From Lachnospiraceae bacterium GAM79 (GTDB lineage Bacteria > Bacillota > Clostridia > Lachnospirales > Lachnospiraceae), in contig AP018536.1 of the NCBI GenBank assembly GCA_003584705.1, positions 2,728,001 to 2,792,000 on the forward strand: a stretch of DNA of 64,000 nucleotides. Direction: 5' to 3'. Under the pieces are notes generated by a model, which made no database searches, was not told the DNA's origin, and worked only from the letters and a program-made list of their open reading frames with translations. Both the position numbers and the translations under genes were made by a program. Positions 15,732-25,266 of this stretch are shown one piece after another; the stretch's first letter is position 1, and each line of letters begins with the position of its first letter.

Positions 15732-17825
15732 CTAGTCAATGGGGCTGACAGGGCTCGTACCCGGCAATGGATCAATATTTTCAAATTCCACGATCCATTG
15801 TCCGTCATCCGGGAACCCCGGTGTCTGCCTGTCACAACCATCATATCCTGCCGCCATAATTGCTGCTGCCAATAACAGTGATCCATTTCCCGGCAGATAC
15901 AACGGCAGGTCCTTTCGTCCTGTCTGCCGGTTATTGCCGCTTGTGACATAACAGTTCTTTGGAGATTCCTTCAATAGTAACTCTATTGCTTTCTCCGGCT
16001 TTCCTAATCTTACCGCCGTCATCGCCATCATGGCAAAATCCCATCCCCACAGGGTAGGATATTTCCAGCATTCCTCTACCAACTGCAATGTGTTGTCCAT
16101 AACCGTCCTGTCTATCCGGTCACTGTCGATCAGACCAAAAGCTCCCAGCATAGAGGGGTGATCTCTGTTATACTCCGTAAATGTCGTCGGACAATTTTCA
16201 TGTGCCAGGTACACGCCGTCTTTTTCCGCCAGTTTTGCTATATGCTCTGCTACTTGTTCCCAGAGTTCTTCCTTTTCCCTGCCGAGTCGTTCTGCCCACC
16301 ATCCGGCGATCCGCAAGGTATCCCGGAAATACTCCACTTCAAAAGCCGGATTGCACACATCCATGGCCTTATGACATTCCTGTACCGGTATTACCGGAGC
16401 ACAGATACTGTAGACTTTTTTCACCGGATCCCATCCCACAAAATCTACCATGAAATCAGCGGTTTCCTTCACCAGTTCCCAGTTCTCCTCTAAGAATCTG
16501 CGATTTCTTTTTCTGCGATATGCCATTTCCAGCATATAGATAATGTGCGGCTGCTGCCACACCAGCAAGGGTGCAATATTGGAAGGGCAGTCCACTCCTT
16601 CCGTGGCGATCATTTTCGGCCATCTTGCTCCTTTGTAGCCGTTTCTTGCCGCATTTTCTCTTGCCTGCTGCAGATGTTCCCTATACCATGCCAGGCTTCT
16701 GTCCAGCAGCTCCTCCTGATGCCACAGCGGAAGCCATGCACAATGCCACAGATACATCTCCAGATGCATTTTACCGTACCAGCTGTTACATGTCAGTCCT
16801 GTCTCCTGCGGAGGTGTCGAACCACTGGAATTGATTGCCATAAGATACTGTGACAAAATAATCCGCCGTTCCAGTTCCCTTGCTCTGGGGTCAGCGCTTT
16901 TATTCAGCTGAATGATACCGCCCCGCTCCCAGAAACGCCCACCCCCTCTTTTGGATGCGTTCATTACTTCCTGTGCAGATAAACATTCTGCCTGCTCTTT
17001 TTGTTTTCCTAACGCTATGGAGATGTCCAGTTTTTCTCCATTGGCGAAAATACGAAGGGTATGGCTGCCTTCCTTTCGGATCTTTCCTCCCTGCGCATAG
17101 ATACCTGCATAATACTCATCCCTGTCCAGTTGTCTCCACAGAAGCATTTTTTCATCACTCGTCTGCAGTATCGTGGTACGGTGTCTGTCGTTCTGTGTCC
17201 AATCCGATGCGGTAATATCCGAAGCTCCATAGGGGAAATCCAGCACTATACTAATCTTTTTCTCCTTCAGTGCCTCGCTCTCCAGAGAAAAGGCCAGGAT
17301 GTCTCTCCCTTCATTGTGACAGGCGGTCCGCACTCTGCAGGCATTGTTCCGTATCTGGAATTCACTGTACAGAATCCCTTCATACAGAACCAGTTCCTGC
17401 CGCACCCCGGTGATATCTTCTGCAGAAATGCTCTCCTCTTCCCACTGCAGGCGGACCCTTACCAGATTCAGTCTGTGGGGATTTTCCCGCAGCCAGTTAT
17501 AGACATCTTCATTGCCCACCTTTTTATCCTGCGGATATTTTAACAGACGTCCTTCTCTGTTTACATATTCCGTCATCACCAGATCATCCAGTGTATAATT
17601 GTACTTTTCCCTGCTTACCGGTTTCGTGTGCCATCCCCATTGTGACATTGTACACAACGGGAGTTCCTGATATTCCTCGTATAGCGTCTGCATTCCGGTG
17701 ATATCCGCCGTAAAAGCAAGTTCTCCGTTTCCTACCGTAAGCGGGGCGTCCGTTGCTATCTCCGTCAGCACCGGATTATGTCCCGATATCAGTTTCTGCC
17801 TGTCTATTTTATGTTCTGCGACCAT
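15732..17825 (-). CDS. Six-hairpin glycoside hydrolase, GH65/GH95-like clan
   Basis: 697 residues, no signal peptide. An N-terminal beta-sandwich (about 1-290) with VGNGELAFTADITG is followed by an (alpha/alpha)6 catalytic barrel with NSWYGKMHLEMYLWHCAW, WPKMIATEGVDCPSNIAPLL, PVIPVQECHKAMDVCNPAFE and WGWDFAMMAMTAVRLG. The barrel layout is that of GH65/GH95-type enzymes, yet the sequence fits none of the classical families well; Glu in PVIPVQE is a candidate catalytic acid. The neighbouring GH105 and importer imply action on an uronate-containing plant oligosaccharide. Good ribosome binding site AAGGAG at the ATG. Confidence 0.75.
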   Translation of the reverse strand: MVAEHKIDRQKLISGHNPVLTEIATDAPLTVGNGELAFTADITGMQTLYEEYQELPLCTMSQWGWHTKPVSREKYNYTLDDLVMTEYVNREGRLLKYPQDKKVGNEDVYNWLRENPHRLNLVRVRLQWEEESISAEDITGVRQELVLYEGILYSEFQIRNNACRVRTACHNEGRDILAFSLESEALKEKKISIVLDFPYGASDITASDWTQNDRHRTTILQTSDEKMLLWRQLDRDEYYAGIYAQGGKIRKEGSHTLRIFANGEKLDISIALGKQKEQAECLSAQEVMNASKRGGGRFWERGGIIQLNKSADPRARELERRIILSQYLMAINSSGSTPPQETGLTCNSWYGKMHLEMYLWHCAWLPLWHQEELLDRSLAWYREHLQQARENAARNGYKGARWPKMIATEGVDCPSNIAPLLVWQQPHIIYMLEMAYRRKRNRRFLEENWELVKETADFMVDFVGWDPVKKVYSICAPVIPVQECHKAMDVCNPAFEVEYFRDTLRIAGWWAERLGREKEELWEQVAEHIAKLAEKDGVYLAHENCPTTFTEYNRDHPSMLGAFGLIDSDRIDRTVMDNTLQLVEECWKYPTLWGWDFAMMAMTAVRLGKPEKAIELLLKESPKNCYVTSGNNRQTGRKDLPLYLPGNGSLLLAAAIMAAGYDGCDRQTPGFPDDGQWIVEFENIDPLPGTSPVSPID

Positions 17826-17836
17826 ACAAATGCTCC

Positions 17837-18724
17837 TTATCCTTTTACTGAACCGATCATAACACCCTTTACAAAATGTTTCTGTACAAAAGGATATAAA
17901 ATAATCAGTGGAATACTACCAAATACAATAATAGCATATTTTAATACTTCAATGTTCGCTGCACGCATACTTTGTTCTGCCGTAGTTGCCATTTCCTCCA
18001 AAGCTGCTACCGAATTCATGATATTACGCAGGACTACCTGCAGTGTAAATTTATTCTCTGAAGACAAATAAATAAATGCATCAAAATAGGAATTCCAATG
18101 AGCAATGGCATAATAAAGTACCAATACTGCCAAAATAGATTTTGACAACGGTAATACCATATTAACCAGAACCCGGATATCATCGCATCCATCCAGTCTT
18201 GCAGATTCCAACATTTCTCCCGGAATGCTGTTCTGGAAATAGGTTCTTGCAATGATCATGTTATATACCGAAATTGCTCCCGGTAAGATCAATGCCCACA
18301 TACTATCCAGCAGTCCGAGGTTTTTGACATTCAGATAAGTAGGAATCAACGGTGCTGTGAAGATCATAACGAAAATAAACAGAGCGCTGATCACCTTTCT
18401 TCCAATAAAATCCTTTACGGACAATGGATATGCCGCCATAATTGTCAATACAATATTTACGCATGTTCCCACTATAGTATATATAATGGAATTTTTATAA
18501 CCGGTCAGAAGAGACCTGTTGGAAAATATCTCCTCATATGCATCAATATTCCATCCCTTCGGCCAGAAAGATACCTGTCCTCTTATTACAGCGCTTGGCG
18601 AAGACAAAGACGAAGCTACCACATTGAGAATTGGCATCGCTACCAACAGAAGACATATCATCAGGAGCACAGTATTTACTATATAAAATATACGATTACT
18701 TTTGCTCATAACTTTTCTTTTCAT
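17837..18724 (-). CDS. Carbohydrate ABC transporter permease, LplC/YtcP type
   Basis: 295 residues with six predicted membrane segments and the MalG-family EAA-like loop (EMLESARLDGCDDIRVLVNM). It is the second permease of a CUT1 sugar importer whose ATPase (MsmX-like) is typically encoded elsewhere, as here. GGGAGGAAC precedes the ATG. Gene order binding protein - YteP-like - YtcP-like - hydrolases matches pectin-derived oligosaccharide loci of Bacillus. Confidence 0.92.
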   Translation of the reverse strand: MKRKVMSKSNRIFYIVNTVLLMICLLLVAMPILNVVASSLSSPSAVIRGQVSFWPKGWNIDAYEEIFSNRSLLTGYKNSIIYTIVGTCVNIVLTIMAAYPLSVKDFIGRKVISALFIFVMIFTAPLIPTYLNVKNLGLLDSMWALILPGAISVYNMIIARTYFQNSIPGEMLESARLDGCDDIRVLVNMVLPLSKSILAVLVLYYAIAHWNSYFDAFIYLSSENKFTLQVVLRNIMNSVAALEEMATTAEQSMRAANIEVLKYAIIVFGSIPLIILYPFVQKHFVKGVMIGSVKG

Positions 18725-18737
18725 CTTATGTTCCTCC

Positions 18738-19685
18738 CTATATCAGACTGGTATCGGCAACCTTATCCGCTATTTTGTTTACAACCAGCAATAATATCAG
18801 AGATACCACTGACTGGAATATACCAATCGCTGTCGAATAGCTATACTGCATTCCGCTCAGACCGATACGATAAACATACGTTGAGATAATGTCTGAAGTT
18901 GCCATGTTTAAATCATTTTGCAAGAGCAGTACTTTTTCATATCCTATTGTCAAAATATGCCCACAGGACATGATCAACAGAATTACTGCTGTCGGCATGA
19001 TACTGGGAATGTCAATATATCTGATTCTTTGCCAGATATTCGCACCGTCCACGGTTGCTGCCTCATGTAATTCCTGGTCTACCGCAGCAAGCGCAGAGAT
19101 ATAAATTACGGCATTGTAACCCGTTTTCTGCCATACATCAGAGAAAACATATAATGTTTTGAACAATTTAGGCTCTCCCATAAAATGAATGGCCTGTCCT
19201 CCCAGATTCTCGATCAGGTGATTCACCGGACCCGTCAGAGATAACATCTGTGACAGAATACCTACGATCAAAACGGTAGAAATAAAATAAGGCATATACG
19301 TTACCATCTGTACCGTCTTTCCGAACCATCGCACTCTGACATAGTTCAATGCAATCGCAAGAATGATCGGTGGAAAAACTCCCAATACAATACCATACAC
19401 AGACAAGCCCAATGTATTACCCATCAGTCTCCAGAACTGTGGTGACTGGAAAAACATCTTGAAATACTTAAGTCCTACAAACGGGCTGTGCCAGATACCT
19501 CCTTTGAAATTGTAATCCCGGAATGCGATCTGCGATCCAATAATAGGCATATATTTAAAAACGATCAGATAAACCAGAGGCAGTGCTACGATCAGATATA
19601 ACTGCCAATGCCTTTTTATGCTGCGTATTGTATTTTTTGCATGCTGTTTTTTATGTTCCGGACGAATTGTTTTCTTAGGCTTCAT
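18738..19685 (-). CDS. Carbohydrate ABC transporter permease, LplB/YteP type
   Basis: 315 residues; a basic cytoplasmic start, then six membrane segments, with the family text YLIVFKYMPIIGSQIAFRDY near residue 40 and the EAA loop QELHEAATVDGANIWQRIRY near 210. It forms the transmembrane pore with the downstream permease. Spacing to the partner gene is 13 bp, so the two are translated from one message. Confidence 0.92.
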   Translation of the reverse strand: MKPKKTIRPEHKKQHAKNTIRSIKRHWQLYLIVALPLVYLIVFKYMPIIGSQIAFRDYNFKGGIWHSPFVGLKYFKMFFQSPQFWRLMGNTLGLSVYGIVLGVFPPIILAIALNYVRVRWFGKTVQMVTYMPYFISTVLIVGILSQMLSLTGPVNHLIENLGGQAIHFMGEPKLFKTLYVFSDVWQKTGYNAVIYISALAAVDQELHEAATVDGANIWQRIRYIDIPSIMPTAVILLIMSCGHILTIGYEKVLLLQNDLNMATSDIISTYVYRIGLSGMQYSYSTAIGIFQSVVSLILLLVVNKIADKVADTSLI

Positions 19686-19765
19686 TTTCTTCCTTCTTTC
19701 TATAAAAGGAGGGCTGCCTTAATGCAGTCCCCCTTGCAAATGTTTCAAAAGGCTTTCCCGATCTC

Positions 19766-21490
19766 CTATTTTGCAAAAGAAGATTCATCATATGCCTTCT
19801 GTAATAACTCCAAATATCTCTCCAGTCCTACATTATTCAGGGCACTGATATAGCCATCCCATTCTGCATCAATATCCTTTGCTCCGGTAATAAACTGCAC
19901 CATATATTCTTTCTGAACATCCATAACATTGGTCTTAAGCAAAGACATTTCGCTGGAGTCTTCCTGGCTCATATATAAATCCGGCATTACCGACTCTCTG
20001 GACTGTCGCACCTTTTCATGTTCAAGAGACGCTCTGTAAATAACCACATTTCGACCATTGACCGGCTTAACATCCTCCGCATACGGATCCGGGTTCGTAG
20101 CATCTGCAAGCAGGAAATCCGGTGTACGCACCAATGCCGTAACCTGATTCAAAGTTACATTGGCTGTGGAAGCATCCAGTTTCTTATAGAGTGCTTTTGT
20201 CACACCATCCATGCCTACTTCTGTCGTATCATCATCCAGCATGACATAATTCACACCTTCTTTTCCAAGAATAGCTCTGTATGTCTGCGTCTCAATATAA
20301 TCCAGCAGACGGAATGCTGCTTCGGGATTACTGCAGCTGCTCGAAATAAATGTCATACCTGTCTGGAACATAACATAAGGATTCCAGGATGCCACACATT
20401 GACCGTCCGGTCCTGTCAAAGGTGCAAGTGACTGGTACTGCTTCCATTTATCGGAATAGGGTTCTGTTGTCAAATCACATGCATATCCCGGTCTCTGGGC
20501 CAGAAATGCTCCGATGACACATTCATCCCCTGCTTCATTTATGTTTACCTGATTATTCTTATCCTGCGTAAAAGATTCTGGGTTTAATAATCCTTCACTA
20601 TACAGCTGTTTTAAATATTTCAGGCCTTCTTTGTAGCCTTCCTGAACCGGCGCAAACGTCACTTTTCCGTTATCTAAATACAATTTATTTGTCTCAGAAG
20701 TCAGTTGAAACGGATTCATTAGAAATCCATCAATCTGTGTACCCGCTCCGGAAGTCACTGTTGACAAAGGAATTTCGTCATTGAGATCTCCATTGCCATT
20801 GGCATCCTGCTCCTTAAAAGCTTTCATGACCTGATAAAACTCTTCCGTAGTTGTCGGCATCTCTAATCCCAGATTATCCAGCCACTGCGTATTGATCCAC
20901 AATTTCATATTGTATTGTACATGCAGGGATCCATCTACATTCGGTAAAGAATAAATATTACCGTTGGGAGTTGTTATATAGTCTCTCATCCCCTCTATTT
21001 CATCCAGTGCCTGCTTATAACCTACTGAAACAGTGTCCAGATAATCGTTTAAAGGTAAGATCAGTCCCTGCTCTCCCAGCGCCTGTTCTGTTGCTTTGTC
21101 ATAGCGGTTACTACTGCCTACACCAGTTAAAATAATATCCGGAAGATCTCCCGAAGCGAACATGGTGCTCAGCTTTTCCTGTACATTATCTGAAGCCGCA
21201 CAGGTCTGCCACTCCAAATGGATTCCCGTTGTCTCTTCAAGTTCTTTTACCATTTCATTATCTTCCCAGCTGCCGTCCGGATTTGCAGGTGCAAACACCG
21301 TCAGAGTCACGGGCTCATTTACAATGGGAAGTTGTCCCGGTTCATTAAACAATGAATTGTCCCCTGTTTGTGTCTGACCTGCTTCTGCTCCTGATGATCC
21401 TGCTGCCTGTTGGGATGATCCGCACCCGGTAAACATTCCTGTCATAAGCATGCATGCTGTTAAAAGTGCTACAATTTTTTTCTTCTTCAT
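19766..21490 (-). CDS. Extracellular solute-binding lipoprotein, LplA/YtcQ type
   Basis: 574 residues from the ATG at 21490 (GAGGGC upstream). The signal peptide ends in the lipobox FTGC. The mature protein is a large oligosaccharide-binding protein: TLTVFAPANPDGSWEDNEM, GDLPDIILTGVGSS and FRLLDYIETQTYRAILGKEG fit the LplA/YtcQ class, which is longer than ordinary maltose-binding proteins. First gene of the importer operon; an open frame extends upstream to 21625 but lacks translation signals there. Confidence 0.92.
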   Translation of the reverse strand: MKKKKIVALLTACMLMTGMFTGCGSSQQAAGSSGAEAGQTQTGDNSLFNEPGQLPIVNEPVTLTVFAPANPDGSWEDNEMVKELEETTGIHLEWQTCAASDNVQEKLSTMFASGDLPDIILTGVGSSNRYDKATEQALGEQGLILPLNDYLDTVSVGYKQALDEIEGMRDYITTPNGNIYSLPNVDGSLHVQYNMKLWINTQWLDNLGLEMPTTTEEFYQVMKAFKEQDANGNGDLNDEIPLSTVTSGAGTQIDGFLMNPFQLTSETNKLYLDNGKVTFAPVQEGYKEGLKYLKQLYSEGLLNPESFTQDKNNQVNINEAGDECVIGAFLAQRPGYACDLTTEPYSDKWKQYQSLAPLTGPDGQCVASWNPYVMFQTGMTFISSSCSNPEAAFRLLDYIETQTYRAILGKEGVNYVMLDDDTTEVGMDGVTKALYKKLDASTANVTLNQVTALVRTPDFLLADATNPDPYAEDVKPVNGRNVVIYRASLEHEKVRQSRESVMPDLYMSQEDSSEMSLLKTNVMDVQKEYMVQFITGAKDIDAEWDGYISALNNVGLERYLELLQKAYDESSFAK

Positions 21491-21631
21491 TTTGTGCCCT
21501 CGCCTTCTTTTTTTGCTCAGCCCACAGCTTACCGATTTGATTTTTTGTATTTGTACTGTGGCTGCCTTACGCATTTCACAATACAGGCCGGGCACTGAAA
21601 CAACAACTTGAAATTCCTGATGCAACGTACA

Positions 21632-21687
21632 AAATCTAAGAAAATGCGCCGTACACTTTCTTAGGTACTGCGCATTTTCTTAGATTT
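21632..21687 (-). terminator. Perfect 18-bp inverted repeat after the AraC gene
   Basis: Arms at 21632-21649 and 21670-21687 are exactly complementary, separated by 20 nt, and abut the AraC stop codon (21688). TTTT follows on the minus strand. It likely ends the regulator transcript. The loop repeats part of the arm (TTTCTTAGG), so an alternative pairing is possible. Confidence 0.8.
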
Positions 21688-24018
21688 TTATTCTTTCCAT
21701 GCCGAAGGTGCTATCCCGTAGGCACGTTTAAAGGCCCGTCGGAAGGTTGCGCTGCTTCCGTAACCCACCATCTGAGCAATGGTCTCCATATCCCATTTTC
21801 CTTCGGCAATTAATTTTTTTGCCTTTTCCAGTCTTAATTTTTCCAAATAGCTACTAAAAGATTTTCCCATCGTCTCCTTGAAAAAGATAGAAAAATAGTT
21901 TTCTGATAGTCCAAACTCTTCTGCCACCATGGGGACGCCCAGAGATGGATTGCCATAATTTTTCTCCAGATATTCTTCCAGTTTCTGATAGTATATCTCG
22001 CTCTTTCTGCTCCTGCTGTGATAATTTTCTTCGCATAGACGCAGGAACTGTGTTTCCAATACTTCCAATGCTTTGGGAAACGACTGTTCCGTCTGTACTT
22101 TTTCCAGCAGCTGCTCCGTTTCCATACTTTCTGCCATATTATTACACATTCTTATCAAAGTAGAGGTGATTCCCGATATAACGACTTTCCCTCCATTGGC
22201 CGACAGATGTATTTTTCCCAGATTTTCTTCTCTTATTTTTATAAAAATTTCTTTTACCTGCTCTGAATTACCATTTTTTGTAGCAGCCTGTAATTTTTCT
22301 TCCATTTCCAGCGGATACCAAGGCATATTCCTTTTCCACAGCTCTCTGCTGTATTCCACTACATTCTGTTTTTCTATTTTTCCCTTATCAGAGCAATATA
22401 ACGCCTGTTGATAAGAAAATACAATTTCTCGCTTTTCTGTATAACAGCTGCCGATTCCGACATAAACCTCCTCCGCTCCAAGCTGTTTCAGTTTCTCTGC
22501 TGTCTGCTCTCCTACAAGCAGAGGTTCCATAGGATTTTCCTCTGTACAATATTGCAGCAATGCTACATGGGTCGGATCTACCGGATACCATATCTGTTCT
22601 GTTTCCGTCTCCGCACATTTTTTTGCCGCTGACAACAGTTTTTCTCCCTCCTCACTGCCAAACACCAGTACATAGTAATCCTTCTGCACTAACCGGATTC
22701 CGGCATGGGCAGCTTCCTCTATAATATTAAGTTCTGTGTCAAATTCTCCGTTCATTAGTAATGTCAGAAAATTTCTTCTCTCTTTCACGGTCTTTTCCTG
22801 TAGCATCGCATTCAAAGACTGATAATCATCCAACAGGGCATGAACTCCCTTCTCCAGATATTCATACTCTGAAATATTTTCCGTTTTATGAATTTCTCTG
22901 TCTTCCAGCATAAAAAATCCCTGCATATTGTCAATCAGGTTATGAATCGGTTTGCTGTACCTTAATGCAAAACAACACCCAAGGCCAATTTCCAGTACTG
23001 CCCCTGTGAAAAGAATCAACCATGCTGCTCTACGAATTCTTTGAAAATCCTGCATTACTACCGCCATCGGAAGAACGGCCGCAAAATGCATTCCATTTTC
23101 TTCCGATGTCTGATTTACCACCAGACAATCTGTTCCATTCCATTTTATTTGCCGGATATCTTCCCCTGTTGCTTCACTTAGAAACAGATCCGTGTTCTCC
23201 GGATCATCACCATCCGCATTGATTTTCCCCAGACTTGCAAGCAGTCTGTCCTCTGCACCATAAATCAGAATTCCTCCTTGTCGGCTCAACAGTTGTCCAA
23301 ACATTTGCTCTAGATTTTCTTTTGAAAGCAAAAATTGTACTACAGCATTTGCTTCCGGCTCCTGTTGAATATAATTCCGCACAGGGTAGGAAAATGTCAT
23401 TGCCTGAAATGTTCTCTCCCCTGTATCTATTTCTTCCAACGGAAACAGCTGCCACGTATTCGACTCGAAACTCTGTTTTCTCCAGGTCTCAAAATCCGTA
23501 TTTTGATAAGTGCAATAATTGTCATAAAAAAACTTATCCCCAACTACCATCCCGCTTTTTCGAAATATCAATTCATTTTTCATAATCACACTGTAATTCT
23601 GATAGTGCTCTGAATCCGCAAAGGTCTGGCGAAGCATGTCATTGCATCTGATTAATGCTGCGATATTATTGTCCCCATCCTTCAATCCGTCCAGAAAATA
23701 GACCCACTTTAAATCACTGTCGTTTGATACAGAAAAAGCTCCTGCACACATAATATCCAGTTGCTTTTCAAATGCCATGCGGCCTTCCGTTAAGTCATTT
23801 TTCATAATTTCACTGTAATAGTTCTCTGTACTATTTTTCCAAAATGAAAGTAGCAAAAATACTGCTATAAACGGTGCAGCCAACAGCGCACCATAAGAAA
23901 GCAGCAATGTAGAGTATATTCTCTTCACATGAAAACGTTTTAATTTCTGTCGTGTCATTCGTATGGTTATGCTCCTCATTTTTCTCATGGTCCAAAAAAT
24001 ATCCGGACTTTCGAACAT
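21688..24018 (-). CDS. Membrane-bound AraC-family regulator (YesS-like) of the glycan locus
   Basis: 776 residues at most. A membrane segment at about 35-57 (LLLSYGALLAAPFIAVFLLL), an extracytoplasmic sensor of about 280 residues, a second membrane segment near 332 (AAWLILFTGAVLEIGLG), a cytoplasmic linker, and a C-terminal AraC domain (about 675-776) with GNPSLGVPMVAEEFGLSENY and KKLIAEGKWDMETIAQMVGY. This architecture matches B. subtilis YesS and YtdP, which activate pectin and rhamnogalacturonan genes. Start uncertain: ATGs at 23985, 23976 and 23958 also fit, the last having GAGGAG 13 bases upstream. Confidence 0.9.
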   Translation of the reverse strand: MFESPDIFWTMRKMRSITIRMTRQKLKRFHVKRIYSTLLLSYGALLAAPFIAVFLLLSFWKNSTENYYSEIMKNDLTEGRMAFEKQLDIMCAGAFSVSNDSDLKWVYFLDGLKDGDNNIAALIRCNDMLRQTFADSEHYQNYSVIMKNELIFRKSGMVVGDKFFYDNYCTYQNTDFETWRKQSFESNTWQLFPLEEIDTGERTFQAMTFSYPVRNYIQQEPEANAVVQFLLSKENLEQMFGQLLSRQGGILIYGAEDRLLASLGKINADGDDPENTDLFLSEATGEDIRQIKWNGTDCLVVNQTSEENGMHFAAVLPMAVVMQDFQRIRRAAWLILFTGAVLEIGLGCCFALRYSKPIHNLIDNMQGFFMLEDREIHKTENISEYEYLEKGVHALLDDYQSLNAMLQEKTVKERRNFLTLLMNGEFDTELNIIEEAAHAGIRLVQKDYYVLVFGSEEGEKLLSAAKKCAETETEQIWYPVDPTHVALLQYCTEENPMEPLLVGEQTAEKLKQLGAEEVYVGIGSCYTEKREIVFSYQQALYCSDKGKIEKQNVVEYSRELWKRNMPWYPLEMEEKLQAATKNGNSEQVKEIFIKIREENLGKIHLSANGGKVVISGITSTLIRMCNNMAESMETEQLLEKVQTEQSFPKALEVLETQFLRLCEENYHSRSRKSEIYYQKLEEYLEKNYGNPSLGVPMVAEEFGLSENYFSIFFKETMGKSFSSYLEKLRLEKAKKLIAEGKWDMETIAQMVGYGSSATFRRAFKRAYGIAPSAWKE
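23930..23943. promoter_or_regulatory. Possible catabolite-responsive element (cre)
   Basis: TGAAAACGTTTTAA resembles the CcpA cre consensus and is nearly palindromic. It lies at the 5' end of the AraC coding region, a position where intragenic cre sites can act as roadblocks. Sequence resemblance is the only support. Confidence 0.3.
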
Positions 24019-24084
24019 AAAATGTACTTATCTGCAAAAAAACAGCAAACACGTACATTATATTACGCATTTGCTGCATTGTCA

Positions 24085-25266
24085 TCATGAATATATAATT
24101 TTCTCGCTCTGGAATGCCCTCGTCAGTCCGAATACCAACACTCCCGCCACACACAGATTCACGATCACGGTCAAAAGAATTTCTGCCGGCTGATAACTAA
24201 AGGAAAAAATACCGTTCATACACTGCACACTGTTGTATACCGGGATCAGATATCGGTATAGCGGGATCTCCTTTCCCTGACTGAGCATGGGGCTCAATCC
24301 GATAAATGTCACCACAATGGTAAACGGAGACACTGTTGTAGCTGCCTCTTTCACACTTTTGGCAAAAGCGGAGACCAGTGCGATCATGGATACCAGCACC
24401 ATTACCGTTGACAGAATGATCAGAAGCAGCATCGCATAATCCATAGGTACGTACACCGAGGAATCCACGCCGGTCAGTTCTCCGCCCATCATTTTCGGCA
24501 ATGCCGCAAAAGTTCCGATAAAACTGGAACAGCCTGCCAGAAGCGCTATGATACTTAAGGAAAACACTTTTCCCAGAGCCAGGGAACTTCTCTTCATGGG
24601 TGTCACCAGTAATGTCGCTATGGTACCCCGCTCCTTTTCCCCAGCAATGGACTCCGGTGCCACAGACATACATCCGCTGTACAAAAACATCATAAGCAAC
24701 AACGGCATCATCATGGAAAACATCTGCCCCGTAGTATCTTTGCTGGTGGCACAGTCATAGTATACCGAATCTCCGGCATTGATATCCAGTTTATTAGCTA
24801 AGGAAGTCTCATACTGCTCCAGCACCTCCGATACCTCATTGTAAAAATGAGCGGATTCCGTTTCCGCGGAATTGTAATAAATTTCTACATTGGGTGCAGG
24901 TTCCCCACTACTGACCTGGTAGTTTTCCACCACTGTATCAAAATCCGCCGGAAATACCACCAGACCATCCACCTGTTTCTCCTGGATCTCCTGCCGTATC
25001 TCCGTCAGCTGCTCTCTGTCCGCCTGCTGCCAGTCCACCCGCAGTTCCCGCATCTCTTCTCTTACGGAATCCGGCATGTCCACCACATAAGCCTTCGCCA
25101 CATAAGTATCTTCCGGAAGCATGGTCTTCATCATGACACTGCCCAAAAAGCTGTACACCACATAGATCATAATTCCGGGAAGCAGCAGTGTGGTGATCAC
25201 CAGTCTTCTGTCTCCGAAAAATCTGGCCAGCTCTTTTTTCATTACTGTGATCGTATTATTTGTCAT
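24085..25266 (-). CDS. ABC-2 type exporter permease, NatB-like
   Basis: 393 residues from the ATG at 25266, which has GGAGGAAAC upstream and overlaps the ATPase stop. One N-terminal membrane segment (about 25-45), a long extracytoplasmic region (about 50-180), then five further segments, the usual ABC-2 membrane type. APESIAGEKERGTIATLLVT with PMKRSSLALGKV is the family signature loop. NatB exports Na+ in Bacillus, but related pairs export peptides or drugs, so the substrate is open. Confidence 0.88.
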   Translation of the reverse strand: MTNNTITVMKKELARFFGDRRLVITTLLLPGIMIYVVYSFLGSVMMKTMLPEDTYVAKAYVVDMPDSVREEMRELRVDWQQADREQLTEIRQEIQEKQVDGLVVFPADFDTVVENYQVSSGEPAPNVEIYYNSAETESAHFYNEVSEVLEQYETSLANKLDINAGDSVYYDCATSKDTTGQMFSMMMPLLLMMFLYSGCMSVAPESIAGEKERGTIATLLVTPMKRSSLALGKVFSLSIIALLAGCSSFIGTFAALPKMMGGELTGVDSSVYVPMDYAMLLLIILSTVMVLVSMIALVSAFAKSVKEAATTVSPFTIVVTFIGLSPMLSQGKEIPLYRYLIPVYNSVQCMNGIFSFSYQPAEILLTVIVNLCVAGVLVFGLTRAFQSEKIIYS

